Of a stretch of DNA of 64,000 bases, positions 51,155 through 61,112 are shown in pieces. Within the stretch, counting starts at the first letter, position 1. Every line of letters begins with the position of its first letter. The position numbers and the translations under genes are program-made. The notes beneath the pieces are model-generated. The model was not told the origin of the DNA and ran no database searches. It worked only from the letters and a program-made list of their open reading frames with translations. Origin of the DNA: Mycolicibacterium cosmeticum. Lineage in GTDB: Bacteria > Actinomycetota > Actinomycetes > Mycobacteriales > Mycobacteriaceae. Location: NCBI RefSeq assembly GCF_000613185.1, contig NZ_CCBB010000001.1, positions 1,984,001-2,048,000 on the forward strand, read 5' to 3'.

Positions 51155-51233
51155 AAATGCCGGATGCTAGCACCGAATGATGTCCGGGACGTGCCTGCCG
51201 CAATCGTGGTGGTCCATCGGGCAAGATGGCCGT

Positions 51234-51944
51234 ATGGAAAGCGGAGCCAGTGGAGCAGTCTCACCCCGGGTCCTCGTCGTCGACGACGATCCCGACGTGC
51301 TGGCGTCGTTGGAGCGCGGCCTGCGGCTGTCCGGGTTCGAGGTCGCCACGGCGGTCGACGGAGCCGAGGCCCTGCGCAGCGCCACCGAGACCCGGCCCGA
51401 CGCCATCGTGCTGGATATCAATATGCCCGTGCTGGACGGCGTCAGCGTGGTCACCGCGTTGCGCGCCATGGACAACGACGTGCCGGTATGCGTGCTGTCG
51501 GCCCGCAGCTCCGTCGACGACCGGGTGGCCGGCCTGGAAGCCGGCGCCGACGACTACCTGGTCAAGCCGTTCGTGCTGCAGGAACTGGTGGCCAGGGTCA
51601 AGGCGCTGCTGCGCCGCCGCGGGTCGACCGCCACGTTCTCCTCGGAGACCATCTCGGTCGGTCCGCTGGAGGTGGACATCCCCGGCCGGCGGGCCCGGGT
51701 CAACGGCGCCGACGTCGACCTGACCAAGCGCGAGTTCGACCTGCTGGCCGTGCTCGCCGAACACAAGACCGCCGTGCTGTCCCGGGCGCAGCTGCTCGAG
51801 CTGGTGTGGGGATACGACTTCGCCGCCGACACCAACGTCGTCGACGTGTTCATCGGGTATCTGCGCCGCAAGTTGGAGGCAGGCGGTGCACCCCGGTTGC
51901 TGCACACCGTCCGCGGCGTGGGGTTCGTTCTCAGGCAGCAGTAG
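51234..51944 (+). CDS. prrA: Two-component response regulator PrrA
   Basis: OmpR-family regulator of 236 residues, the same length as M. tuberculosis PrrA and nearly identical in memory. The receiver domain has [20 protein letters not shown], the phospho-acceptor in [20 protein letters not shown], and the conserved Lys in [11 protein letters not shown]. The winged helix follows ([40 protein letters not shown]). ATG 51234 gives the family N-terminus. prrB begins on the base after the stop. PrrAB is essential in M. tuberculosis and linked to nitrogen, respiration and intracellular growth. Confidence 0.96.
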   Translation: MESGASGAVSPRVLVVDDDPDVLASLERGLRLSGFEVATAVDGAEALRSATETRPDAIVLDINMPVLDGVSVVTALRAMDNDVPVCVLSARSSVDDRVAGLEAGADDYLVKPFVLQELVARVKALLRRRGSTATFSSETISVGPLEVDIPGRRARVNGADVDLTKREFDLLAVLAEHKTAVLSRAQLLELVWGYDFAADTNVVDVFIGYLRRKLEAGGAPRLLHTVRGVGFVLRQQ

Positions 51945-53315
51945 ATGGATTTGAACGACCGGCTCTACCGGCTGCTGGGACTGCCCAAGCGGGCGCTGTC
52001 GCTGCGCACCATCGTGCTCGCCGCATCATTCGGTGTGGTGGCCACGGCGATCACCATCTGCACCTGGGTGTGGATCGGCATCACCAACGAGCAGTACAGC
52101 CAGCTGGACCGCCGACTCGACTCGATCGGCAGCCTCGGCGATGTCACCACCCTGCTCAGCAGTGCCTTCAACGATCATGCCGATGAGCCGACGGCCAACG
52201 GCGGCCTGGTGCGTACCGCGCGCATCGCCGGATCCACCGTCTCGACGCCGGACGACATCGTGCTGCCCGAATTCCCCGACGGCTTCGCCACCACCACGAT
52301 CAACGGAGTCGACTACCGGGTGCGCACCTTCAGCGCCGGGCAGGCGTCGGTGGCCCTCGGTGCACCCACCACCGAGACCGAGCACCAGATCGATGCGCAG
52401 CACCGCAGGGTGCTGCTGATCGGCGGCGGCGTCGTCGGCGGCACGGCCATCGTCGGCTGGATCATCTCGGCCATCATGATCACCCCGTTCCGGCGGCTGG
52501 CCCAGCAGGCCCGGGCCATCAACGCCCAGTCCAAGCCCGAGGCGATCCAGGTGCGCGGGGTGTGGGAGGCCACCGAGATCGCCGAGGCCGTGGAAGGCAT
52601 GCTGGCCCGCATCGGCGACGAGCAGGAGCGCACCAAGGCCGCCCTCGAATCGGCCCGCGATTTCGCCGCCGTGGCCTCACACGAGCTGCGCACCCCGCTG
52701 ACCGCCATGCGCACCAACCTCGAGGTGCTCGCCACCCTGGACATGCCCGACGAGCAGCGCAAGGAGGTGCTGGGCGACGTCATCCGCACCCAGTCCCGGA
52801 TCGAGGGGACGCTGACCGCGCTGGAGCGGCTGGCCCAGGGTGAGCTGACCACCGCCGACGATCACGTGCCGGTGGACATAACCGAACTGCTCGACCGGGC
52901 CGCCCATGACGCGATGCGGGTATATCCCGATCTGGACGTGTCGCTGGTGCCGGCACCGACGGTGCTGATCCTCGGGCTGCCGGCCGGGTTGCGGCTGGCG
53001 GTGGACAACGCGATCGCCAACGCCGTCAAGCACGGTAACGCCACCCGGGTTCAGCTCTCGGCGGTCAGCTCGCGCGCCGGGGTGGAGATCGCCGTGGACG
53101 ACGACGGGGTCGGTGTTCCCGAGGAGGAGCGCACCCGGGTGTTCGAGCGGTTCTCGCGCGGCTCGACGGCGTCGCATTCCGGCTCGGGACTGGGTTTGGC
53201 GCTGGTGGCCCAGCAGGCCGAATTGCACGGTGGCACAGCCTCATTGGAAGCCAGCCCGCTGGGCGGGACGCGGCTGCTGCTGCGCCTGCCCGGGCCGGTG
53301 CCGCAGCCGAGCTGA
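51945..53315 (+). CDS. prrB: Sensor histidine kinase PrrB
   Basis: 456 residues. Two membrane segments (about 24-46 and 155-178) enclose a sensor domain of some 110 residues; HAMP-like linker, then the H-box FAAVASHELRTPLTAMRTNL with the phospho-His, N-box LAVDNAIANAVKHGNAT, G-boxes DDDGVGVPEEE and GSGLGLALVAQQAELHGG. Immediately follows prrA. The cytoplasmic half is far more conserved against M. tuberculosis PrrB than the sensor half, where the ligand specificity would lie. Confidence 0.96.
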   Translation: MDLNDRLYRLLGLPKRALSLRTIVLAASFGVVATAITICTWVWIGITNEQYSQLDRRLDSIGSLGDVTTLLSSAFNDHADEPTANGGLVRTARIAGSTVSTPDDIVLPEFPDGFATTTINGVDYRVRTFSAGQASVALGAPTTETEHQIDAQHRRVLLIGGGVVGGTAIVGWIISAIMITPFRRLAQQARAINAQSKPEAIQVRGVWEATEIAEAVEGMLARIGDEQERTKAALESARDFAAVASHELRTPLTAMRTNLEVLATLDMPDEQRKEVLGDVIRTQSRIEGTLTALERLAQGELTTADDHVPVDITELLDRAAHDAMRVYPDLDVSLVPAPTVLILGLPAGLRLAVDNAIANAVKHGNATRVQLSAVSSRAGVEIAVDDDGVGVPEEERTRVFERFSRGSTASHSGSGLGLALVAQQAELHGGTASLEASPLGGTRLLLRLPGPVPQPS

Positions 53316-53318
53316 GCC

Positions 53319-53885
53319 TCAGGGAGCCGTCAGGCAGTAGGTCCGCACCGGCTCGGGGTAGCTGTAGGTGGTGGCGTCGGCCGGGCACTGGGCGGCGGCG
53401 GAGTCGAACCGCTGAATCACCTTGTAGGCCTTGTCATCGGTGGTGGTGCAGTCGATTTGCTCGAGATTCTTGCCGTCCGCGGTGGGGTGATAGCAGTGTC
53501 CGGCGGTGAGGTTCTCGACCAGGCACAGCCGGCCGACGGCACGGTGGTCCAGCGTCCAGTCATAGCTGATGTAGTTGGCGTTGGCGCATGCCCGGTCGCT
53601 GTCCAGTACGGCGCCGACGGTGAAGCTGGGGTCGACACCACAGTCGGTGCGGTGCACGTTTTTTCCGTCGGCACCGAGCGCAACACAGTCTCCGACAAGG
53701 AAACTGGTGATCTCCTGCTTCGCGGCGGTGGTTGCCTGCTGCACTTCGCGCTTCTCGGCCAGGCTGAATTTGGCCAGCAGGATCAGTGACACACCGATGA
53801 TGGTCAACGCCAGCCGGGCCTTCTTGGTTCGCCACCAACGCGTTTTGGCCACACGAGGCGCGGCAGGGGGTTGCAGATCGGTCAT
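53319..53885 (-). CDS. LppU/SCO3897-like membrane-anchored protein
   Basis: 188 residues. After a short basic cytoplasmic N-terminus (MTDLQPPAAPRVAKTRWWRT) comes one membrane segment (ARLALTIIGVSLILLAKFSL), then an extracytoplasmic domain with paired cysteines: FLVGDCVALGADG, RTDCGVDPSFTVGAVL, RACANANYISYDWT, CLVENLTAGHCYHP, IDCTTTDDKAYKVIQRF. The GDC...C...L repeat pattern is that of the actinobacterial LppU/SCO3897 family. ATG 53885 with AAGGACG upstream. Convergent with prrB, three bases apart. Function unknown; a CRP-like site lies 92 bp upstream. Confidence 0.75.
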   Translation of the reverse strand: MTDLQPPAAPRVAKTRWWRTKKARLALTIIGVSLILLAKFSLAEKREVQQATTAAKQEITSFLVGDCVALGADGKNVHRTDCGVDPSFTVGAVLDSDRACANANYISYDWTLDHRAVGRLCLVENLTAGHCYHPTADGKNLEQIDCTTTDDKAYKVIQRFDSAAAQCPADATTYSYPEPVRTYCLTAP

Positions 53886-53976
53886 GACGTTCGTCCTTCG
53901 CTTGCGTGAGCGCCCGCGTTCCGGGCATATGCACATGTAGTCGCGGAAGATCGGGCGATCCGAACGTCGTAGGACC

Positions 53977-53990
53977 GTGATCTACGCCAC
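53977..53990. promoter_or_regulatory. CRP-like site GTGATCTACGCCAC
   Basis: Inside the symmetrical CCGTG-N8-CACGG. It matches the site at 54761-54774 (GTGATCTAGGTCAC) at 12 of 14 positions, and the flanking CACGGC is shared. The core GTGA-N6-TCAC/CCAC is that of the mycobacterial CRP (Rv3676) motif. It lies 92 bp upstream of the LppU-like gene. Confidence 0.5.
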
Positions 53991-54015
53991 GGCCCACCTT
54001 CCTCGGGACTGGCCG

Positions 54016-54678
54016 TCAGAAGTCGATGAGTCCCAGGGTGTAGAGAATCGCGACCGACACGGGATCCACCAGACCCTGCCCCAACACCGGAGTCGAGCCG
54101 TTGTCGATGACTCGCTGGGCCAGAGCGGCTCGGGTGGCGTACCAGCACGTCGGACACAGTCGCCCGAGCACCGCGGCAGTGGAGCCGTCGCCGTTGACCA
54201 GCGTGTCACCGTCTGCGGCTACCGTCACCGAGTCGGCAAGGAGGACACCGAGTTTCGCGCAGATCAGCTCGCGCACCGCCGCGCCTGCCCGAGACAGCTC
54301 GGGTACCGACGGTCGGCCGAGTTCGTTGCGTTCGTCGCGTGCGATGCACAGCAGATAGTTCTGCCCGTCGGTCAGTGTCGCGCTGTCGCCCAACGGTAGT
54401 GCGATGTTGATCATCGCCAGCATCGAGGCTTCCCGTCGCGTCGCGTGGAAACGAGCGATCTCGGCCGCCATCCGCTCCCGGTCGAGCCGGGCAGCCTCCG
54501 CGTCGAGCAAGTGCCGATCGGGATCCCAGTGCTCGGCGTCGGCGGGCGGGTACGGCTGCAGGGCTTCGCTGCCCGCGTGGTCGATGAGCACCTGGGGGAA
54601 GGACACCGTCATCCGGGCGGGCAGGAACAAGCCTGCTTCGAAAGCGTCGGGGGCACGGCGCCTGATCACAGCCGACAC
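54016..54678 (-). CDS. Hypothetical protein, 220 residues, no recognised family
   Basis: Soluble-looking protein: MSAVIRRRAPDAFEAGLFLP, ARMTVSFPQVLIDHAGSEAL, a helical acidic middle (LDAEAARLDRERMAAEIARF), then ALPLGDSATLTDGQNYLLCI, and a C-terminal part with CPTCWYATRAALAQRVIDNG and VDPVSVAILYTLGLIDF. The CPTC pair could bind metal or a thiol. No membrane segments or signal. Codon use is in line with the genome. A CRP-like palindrome lies 83 bp upstream (54761-54774). I cannot assign a function. Confidence 0.6.
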   Translation of the reverse strand: MSAVIRRRAPDAFEAGLFLPARMTVSFPQVLIDHAGSEALQPYPPADAEHWDPDRHLLDAEAARLDRERMAAEIARFHATRREASMLAMINIALPLGDSATLTDGQNYLLCIARDERNELGRPSVPELSRAGAAVRELICAKLGVLLADSVTVAADGDTLVNGDGSTAAVLGRLCPTCWYATRAALAQRVIDNGSTPVLGQGLVDPVSVAILYTLGLIDF

Positions 54679-54760
54679 CTCCCCCGCAGACAGATCCCGC
54701 CCGTCACCCGATGACGCGCGTCTGCAAGGTGTAGTCGGAAGCCGAGCCCGAAACCGAACG

Positions 54761-54774
54761 GTGATCTAGGTCAC
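54761..54774. promoter_or_regulatory. CRP-like palindrome GTGATCTAGGTCAC
   Basis: GTGA-N6-TCAC exact, flanked by G on each side, in the 116-bp gap upstream of the 220-residue hypothetical gene. Sister site at 53977-53990. Both are at similar distances (83 and 92 bp) from the start of a minus-strand gene, as expected for one regulator controlling two transcripts. Confidence 0.6.
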
Positions 54775-54794
54775 GGCAACCCGACGAAGGTACG

Positions 54795-55157
54795 TCAGCG
54801 AGCGCCCAGCAGGTCGATGACAAAAATCAGAGTCTTCCCGGACAACCGGTGCCCGCCGCCGGCCGGGCCGTAGGCCTGCTCCGGCGGGATGGTGAGCTTG
54901 CGCCGGCCGCCCACCTTCATCCCGGGGATGCCGTCCTGCCAGCCCTGGATCAGACCGCGCAGCGGGAAGGTGATCGACTCGCCGCGATTCCACGAGCTGT
55001 CGAACTCCTCGCCGGTGTCGTACTCGACGCCGACGTAATGCACCTCGACGGTGCCGCCGGGCACCGCTTCGTCCCCGTCGCCGACGGTCACGTCTTCGAT
55101 GACCAGCTCCGTGGGGGCCGGGCCGTCCGGAAATTCGATCTCAGGTTTTGTAGCCAC
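54795..55157 (-). CDS. FKBP-type peptidyl-prolyl cis-trans isomerase
   Basis: 120 residues, single FKBP domain that accelerates folding at proline bonds. Conserved pocket residues: VEVHYVGVEYDTGEEFDSSW, FPLRGLIQGWQDGIPGMKVG, GRRKLTIPPEQAYGP and LIFVIDLLGAR. A short loop GGGHRLSGKTL replaces the usual I-PPNATL segment. No signal peptide, so cytoplasmic. Divergent from the DUF2630 gene across 32 bp. Confidence 0.94.
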   Translation of the reverse strand: MATKPEIEFPDGPAPTELVIEDVTVGDGDEAVPGGTVEVHYVGVEYDTGEEFDSSWNRGESITFPLRGLIQGWQDGIPGMKVGGRRKLTIPPEQAYGPAGGGHRLSGKTLIFVIDLLGAR

Positions 55158-55189
55158 GCTTGCCCACCGTAGTCGGGCACACTGGCTTC

Positions 55190-55438
55190 ATGGCCACCGA
55201 TGCGGACATCCTCGCCCAAGTCAACAATCTCGTCGCCGAAGAGCGCGAGCTACGCGACCGCCTGCAGCACCGCGAGGTCGACGAATCGACCGAACACCAG
55301 CGGCTGCGCGCCCTGGAGGTGCAGCTCGACCAGTGCTGGGACCTGCTGCGGCAGCGGCGGGCGCTGCGCGATTCCGGCGGCGATCCCGACGACGCCGCGG
55401 TGCGCCCGGCCGACGAGGTCGAGGGCTACCGGAACTAG
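55190..55438 (+). CDS. DUF2630 protein (Rv0898c homologue)
   Basis: 82 residues, a helical hairpin: TDADILAQVNNLVAEERELR, DRLQHREVDESTEHQRLRAL, EVQLDQCWDLLRQRRALRDS, GGDPDDAAVRPADEVEGYRN. The L-Q-CWDLLRQRRA(LR)xxGxDP ending is diagnostic of DUF2630. In M. tuberculosis Rv0898c lies next to Rv0897c, and the same pair occurs here six bases apart. Function unknown; probably a cytosolic coiled-coil dimer. Confidence 0.9.
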   Translation: MATDADILAQVNNLVAEERELRDRLQHREVDESTEHQRLRALEVQLDQCWDLLRQRRALRDSGGDPDDAAVRPADEVEGYRN

Positions 55439-55444
55439 CGCCGG

Positions 55445-57001
55445 GTGTCGTCTTCGCAGTTCGACGTCGTCGTCGTCGGGGGCGGACACAACGGGCTGGT
55501 GGCCGCGGCCTACCTGGCCCGCGCGGGCCGGCGGGTGCGGCTGCTGGAACGGCTCGACCACGTGGGCGGCGCCGCGGTCTCCGCGCACGCCTTCGACGGC
55601 GTCGACGCCCGGCTGTCGCGCTACTCGTATCTGGTCAGCCTGCTGCCGCGACGGATCATCGACGACCTGGGCGCCCGGATCCGGCTGGCGCGCCGGCGCT
55701 ACTCGTCCTACAGCCCGGACCCGGGCACCGGCGGATCCACCGGGCTGCTGCTGGGGCCGCAGAACACCTTCGACGCCATCGGCGCGGCGTCGGACGCCGC
55801 CGGATTCGCGGAGTTCTACCGGCGCACCGGTGTGCTGACCAAGGCGCTGTGGCCGACGCTGCTGCAACCGCTGGAAACCCGGTCGGCGGTGCGGCGGCGG
55901 GTGCTGGCGGGCGGAGACGACGCCGCCACCGCGTGGCGTGACATCGTGGAACAGCCGATCGGGCAGGCCATCACGGCGGCCGTGCGCAACGACCTGGTCC
56001 GCGGGGTGGTCGCCACCGACGCCCTGATCGGCACCTTCGCCTCCACCGACGACCCGGCCCTGCTGCAGAACGTGTGCTTCCTGTACCACCTGATCGGCGG
56101 CGGCACCGGCGACTGGGACGTGCCGATCGGCGGGATGGGTGCGGTCACCGGCGCCCTGAGCGCCGCCGCGAGCGGCTTCGGAGCCGAAATCAGCACGGGT
56201 GCAGAGGTTTTCGCGATCACTCCGGATGGCGAGGTGCACTACCGGGAAGGCGGCACGGAGCGCGTCGTGTCCGGCGCGGTGGTGTTGGCGGGCGTGACGC
56301 CCACGGTGCTGGCCGGGCTGTTGGGTGAACCCGCCCCCGCCGCGGCACCGGGGGCGCAGATCAAGGTGAACCTGATGCTGCGCCGCCTGCCGCGCCTGCG
56401 GGACACCTCGGTGACCCCGGAGCAGGCGTTCGGCGGCACCTTCCACATCAACGAGACGCTCACCCAGCTGGAGACCGCCTACACCACGGCCGCCGGCGGC
56501 CACGTCCCCGATCCGCTGCCGTGTGAGATCTACTGCCATTCGCTGACCGATCCCAGCATCCTGTCCCCGGCGTTGCGCGAGAGCGGGGCCCAGACCCTGA
56601 CGGTGTTCGGGCTGCACACCCCGCACAGCCTGTCCGTCGGCAGCGATCCGGACCGGGCCAGGGACCGGCTCACGTCGGCCGCCCTGGAATCACTGAATTC
56701 GGTGCTGGCCGAACCGATCCAGGATGTCGTCATGGAAGACGCCGCGGGCCGGCTGTGCATCGAGGCCAAGACCACCGTCGACCTGGACCACACCCTGGGC
56801 ATGACCGCGGGCAATATCTTCCATGGCGGGTTGAGCTGGCCGTTCGCCGAGGATGACGAGCCACTGGACACCGCCGCCCGGCGCTGGGGCGTCGCCACCG
56901 CGCATCCGCGGATCCTGTTGTGCGGGTCGGGGGCACGACGCGGCGGCGCCGTGTCGGGTATCGGCGGGCACAATGCCGCCATGGCGCTTCTAGAGGGCTA
57001 G
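55445..57001 (+). CDS. FAD-dependent oxidoreductase, phytoene-desaturase-like (Rv0897c homologue)
   Basis: 518 residues. FAD-binding Rossmann motif VVVVGGGHNGLVAAAYLARA at residues about 8-27, then the second dinucleotide-binding motif LLERLDHVGGAAVSAHAF, and the C-terminal FAD contact HPRILLCGSGARRGGAVSGI. The family (amine oxidase/phytoene dehydrogenase-related, PYROXD2-like) has no known substrate in mycobacteria. GTG 55445 is six bases after the DUF2630 stop. The 3' end overlaps the convergent MarR gene by 12 bases. Confidence 0.9.
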   Translation: MSSSQFDVVVVGGGHNGLVAAAYLARAGRRVRLLERLDHVGGAAVSAHAFDGVDARLSRYSYLVSLLPRRIIDDLGARIRLARRRYSSYSPDPGTGGSTGLLLGPQNTFDAIGAASDAAGFAEFYRRTGVLTKALWPTLLQPLETRSAVRRRVLAGGDDAATAWRDIVEQPIGQAITAAVRNDLVRGVVATDALIGTFASTDDPALLQNVCFLYHLIGGGTGDWDVPIGGMGAVTGALSAAASGFGAEISTGAEVFAITPDGEVHYREGGTERVVSGAVVLAGVTPTVLAGLLGEPAPAAAPGAQIKVNLMLRRLPRLRDTSVTPEQAFGGTFHINETLTQLETAYTTAAGGHVPDPLPCEIYCHSLTDPSILSPALRESGAQTLTVFGLHTPHSLSVGSDPDRARDRLTSAALESLNSVLAEPIQDVVMEDAAGRLCIEAKTTVDLDHTLGMTAGNIFHGGLSWPFAEDDEPLDTAARRWGVATAHPRILLCGSGARRGGAVSGIGGHNAAMALLEG

Positions 57002-57406
57002 TTTGCGCAGAACCGCCTGCAGCGCAAGCAGATCTGCCTCGTCGAGGCCGGCGAGCGCAGCGGGCGCGGGATCCTGCACCGCCTCGACGGCGGCCGCCAG
57101 CGCCTGCCCCTCGTCGGTGAGCGACACCACCTTGCAACGCCGGTTGGCCGGGTTGGTCTGGCGCAGCACCAGCCCGCGTTCCTCCAGATCGTTGACCGCC
57201 ACCGTCGCCGCGGGCGCGTCCAGGGTAGCCGCCTCGGCGAGTTCCTTGACCGTCATCGGGGTGCGCGCCAGCCGGCGTAGCACCCGGATCCGGCTGAACG
57301 GCAGCCCGGACCGTTCGATCACCGCACGCTTCCAGTCGCCACGGTTCTCGTGCACGAGGGCGGCCATCCGCTGCCACACCTCGTCGGCGAGTGGGTTATC
57401 CGACAT
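56990..57406 (-). CDS. MarR-family transcriptional regulator
   Basis: 138 residues, winged helix: LPFSRIRVLRRLARTPMTVK, ELAEAATLDAPAATVAVNDL, EERGLVLRQTNPANRRCKVV, SLTDEGQALAAAVEAVQ. The start overlaps the end of the DHA2 exporter gene by 11 bases, so they are cotranscribed. It most likely represses that exporter; the region upstream of the exporter contains TTGT-N6-ACAA (58855-58868), a possible operator. Ligand unknown. Confidence 0.9.
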   Translation of the reverse strand: MSDNPLADEVWQRMAALVHENRGDWKRAVIERSGLPFSRIRVLRRLARTPMTVKELAEAATLDAPAATVAVNDLEERGLVLRQTNPANRRCKVVSLTDEGQALAAAVEAVQDPAPAALAGLDEADLLALQAVLRKLAL

Positions 57407-58847
57407 GGACGGGCGCCTTCTGGTGCCCCTCGATCAGCGGTGCCAGCCGCTGGGCCGAGGCCAACGCCCGCGGCGCGGTGGACACCACACCCAGCACGAT
57501 GATCACCACGCCCAGACCGACGCACATGAACCACAGCGGCCGGGCCGCGCTCATGAAGTCCAGACCGCCGGACGGCAGCGACGTCCCGATGACCGAACCG
57601 CACAGCGCCACACCGATGCTCACCCCGATCTGCCGGCTGGTGCTGGTCACCGCGGACGCCGCACCGGCACGATCCAGCGGCATACCGCTGACCGCCGCAT
57701 TGGTGATCGGGGCGTTGACCATCGAGAAGCCCATCCCGAACACGGTGAACACCACCAGCAGCGCCCACACCGGTGTCGTCGCCGTCAGGAAGGTCAGCAG
57801 GAACGACGCCGTGGTGATGAGCACCCCGGCCGTCAACAGCGACGGCCGCGCGCCGTAGCGGCCCACCAACCGGCCCGACAGCGGCGAGAACACCAACGCG
57901 CCGATGGCGATGGGCAGGTAGATCAGCCCGGTGTGCATCGCCGAATAGCCGCGCTCGGCCTGCAGGTACAGCGACATCATGAACAGGAACGCGCCCCAGG
58001 TGGCGAAGGCGCTGATGGCGATCACGGTCGCCGAGGCGAACGGCACGCTGCGGAAGAAGCGCAGGTCGATGAACGGGTCGTGACGGCGCGATTCGAACCG
58101 CAGGAACGCCGCGAACGCGACCACCGCGATACCGGCCGTGGCCAGGACGCGGGGATGGGCCCAGCCCAGCGCCGGGCCCTCGATCAGGGTGTAGACCACC
58201 CCGAACAGGAACAGCACGGCCAGGCCCTGACCGATCGGGTCGACATTGCGCATGGTCGCCGATTTGGTTTCCGGCACGAAGATCGCGGTGAGGATGATGG
58301 CGGCCGCGCAGATGGGCAGGTTGATCCAGAACACCGCGCGCCAGCTGACGTATTCGATGAGCAGCCCGCCCACCGTCGGCCCAAGGGCCATCGAGATACC
58401 GACCACCGCGCCCCAGAAGCCCAGCGCCCGGGCGCGTTCCACGCGGCCGGTGAACACCTGCGAGATGATGGACAGCGCAACGGGATTGAGCATCGAGCCA
58501 CCGATACCCTGTAACAGCCGAGCCGCGATCAGGGTGTCGATACCGGGCGCCAGGCTGCACAGCAGGGAGCCGACGGCGAACACCGTCAGCCCGATCTGGA
58601 ACACCCGGCGGCGGCCGAACCGGTCGCCCATGGCACCCGACAGCATCAGCAGCGAGGCCAGCACCAGGGTGTAGATGTCCACCACCCACTGCAACTGCGC
58701 GGGGCTGGCGCCGAGGTCGGCCCGGATGGACGGGATGGCCACGTTGACGATGGTGGCGTCCATCGACACGATCAGCAGGCTCAGGCAACAGGACACCAGC
58801 ACGACGGCCTTGCGCCGCGGCGTCAGCGTGTTGATGGTGTCGTTCAC
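57396..58847 (-). CDS. MFS multidrug exporter, DHA2 (14-segment) family
   Basis: 483 residues. Motif A LSGAMGDRFGRRRVFQIGL, motif D1 STDATIVNVAIPSI-like SMDATIVNVAIPSIRADLGA, motif C GISMALGPTVGGLLIEYVSW and ARLLQGIGGSMLNPVALSII place it in the DHA2 family of proton-driven drug exporters (EmrB/LfrA-like). GTG 58847 is used. The MarR gene overlaps its 3' end, forming a regulated efflux unit. Confidence 0.92.
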   Translation of the reverse strand: MNDTINTLTPRRKAVVLVSCCLSLLIVSMDATIVNVAIPSIRADLGASPAQLQWVVDIYTLVLASLLMLSGAMGDRFGRRRVFQIGLTVFAVGSLLCSLAPGIDTLIAARLLQGIGGSMLNPVALSIISQVFTGRVERARALGFWGAVVGISMALGPTVGGLLIEYVSWRAVFWINLPICAAAIILTAIFVPETKSATMRNVDPIGQGLAVLFLFGVVYTLIEGPALGWAHPRVLATAGIAVVAFAAFLRFESRRHDPFIDLRFFRSVPFASATVIAISAFATWGAFLFMMSLYLQAERGYSAMHTGLIYLPIAIGALVFSPLSGRLVGRYGARPSLLTAGVLITTASFLLTFLTATTPVWALLVVFTVFGMGFSMVNAPITNAAVSGMPLDRAGAASAVTSTSRQIGVSIGVALCGSVIGTSLPSGGLDFMSAARPLWFMCVGLGVVIIVLGVVSTAPRALASAQRLAPLIEGHQKAPVHVG

Positions 58848-58907
58848 CCAACCATTGTGTAACTACAACCTTTAGCTATGCAAACGCTGTCTGCCGCGCA
58901 GACGCAG

Positions 58908-58941
58908 AACTCCCGCCCTTTCCGGGGAGAGGGCGGGAGTT
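58908..58941. terminator. Hairpin terminator downstream of gltA2
   Basis: Arms AACTCCCGCCCT (58908-58919) and AGGGCGGGAGTT (58930-58941), perfect 12-bp stem, ten-base loop. It begins 21 bases after the gltA2 stop on the minus strand and lies ahead of the DHA2 exporter promoter, preventing read-through into it. Confidence 0.8.
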
Positions 58942-58961
58942 TCTGTGTGCTCGCGGGAACG

Positions 58962-60266
<1,305 letters not shown>

Positions 60267-60438
60267 TGGAACCCCTTCTGTGGTCGTCGGCTACGCGTCA
60301 CTACTGGACGGTAGTCGCTAACGTTGCGGCGCGCTTGCGTGGGGTACCGGCTGCCAGCATCCCCGGAGCCGCTGCAACGTCGCCGACGGGGGTGCGCACG
60401 CTACCCCAGGCCCGGCTCGAACCGTCCGGCGACGACCC

Positions 60439-61092
60439 TCAGACGTGCGCTGCCACGTCGAGGTCGGCCGCGAACTCGGCCGCGTGGATACAGGCCTGGT
60501 TGAGCCGCTGGACCATCAGCAGCGGGCCCAGCCGGGCATCGGCGGTATCGGCGACCAGGTCACCGCACGCGGCCACGATGATCGACGAGAACATCGACAC
60601 CCCGAGCCGCAACCGGCGATCGTCGATCGGTACCCCCATGCGATCGGCAAGCAGGGCAAGCACTCTGGGGTGCCGGAACTCGAACGCGCCGTGGCGCAAG
60701 GCGTCCGAACCGTTGATGATGCGCAACATCAGCACGATGCGCTCTTTGGTGAGCCGGCCGACGGTCTCGCCGTCCACCCGGGTGAGCACCTCGACGTGCG
60801 CGACGCGCAGCGCTTCCACCGGGCCCAGATGCGGTGGCAGCCGGGTGATCTCATCGGCGATCTCGTCGGCGAGATCCTCGATGAGGGTGAGGAAGACGGC
60901 CTCCTTCGTCGCGAAATACCGACTGAAGGTGCGCGCCGACACCTCGGCCTGCGCAGCGATCTGTTCGACTGTGGTGTGCTCGTAGCCCTGCCGCAAGCAC
61001 AGCTCGAGCGCGGCGTCGACCAGCGTCGCGCGCGTTCGCTGTTTCTTGCGCTCACGCAGGCCGAGATCGGTACCCCCCGCGGCGTCAGCCAT
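60439..61092 (-). CDS. TetR-family transcriptional regulator
   Basis: 217 residues. N-terminal helix-turn-helix: RERKKQRTRATLVDAALELC, GYEHTTVEQIAAQAEVSART, FSRYFATKEAVFLTLIEDLA; the rest is the ligand-binding domain (HPRVLALLADRMGVPIDDRR). The start at ATG 61092 is chosen; an upstream GTG at 61116 would overlap the MFS stop. It follows the MFS exporter gene by 20 bases on the same strand, so it is probably cotranscribed and a repressor of it. Confidence 0.9.
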   Translation of the reverse strand: MADAAGGTDLGLRERKKQRTRATLVDAALELCLRQGYEHTTVEQIAAQAEVSARTFSRYFATKEAVFLTLIEDLADEIADEITRLPPHLGPVEALRVAHVEVLTRVDGETVGRLTKERIVLMLRIINGSDALRHGAFEFRHPRVLALLADRMGVPIDDRRLRLGVSMFSSIIVAACGDLVADTADARLGPLLMVQRLNQACIHAAEFAADLDVAAHV

Positions 61093-61112
61093 CACTGGAT
61101 GGTAACTCCCGG

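Noticed and set aside
57003..58514. 503-residue plus-strand ORF
   Set aside because: Antisense to the DHA2 exporter and MarR genes; no recognisable domain, biased composition.
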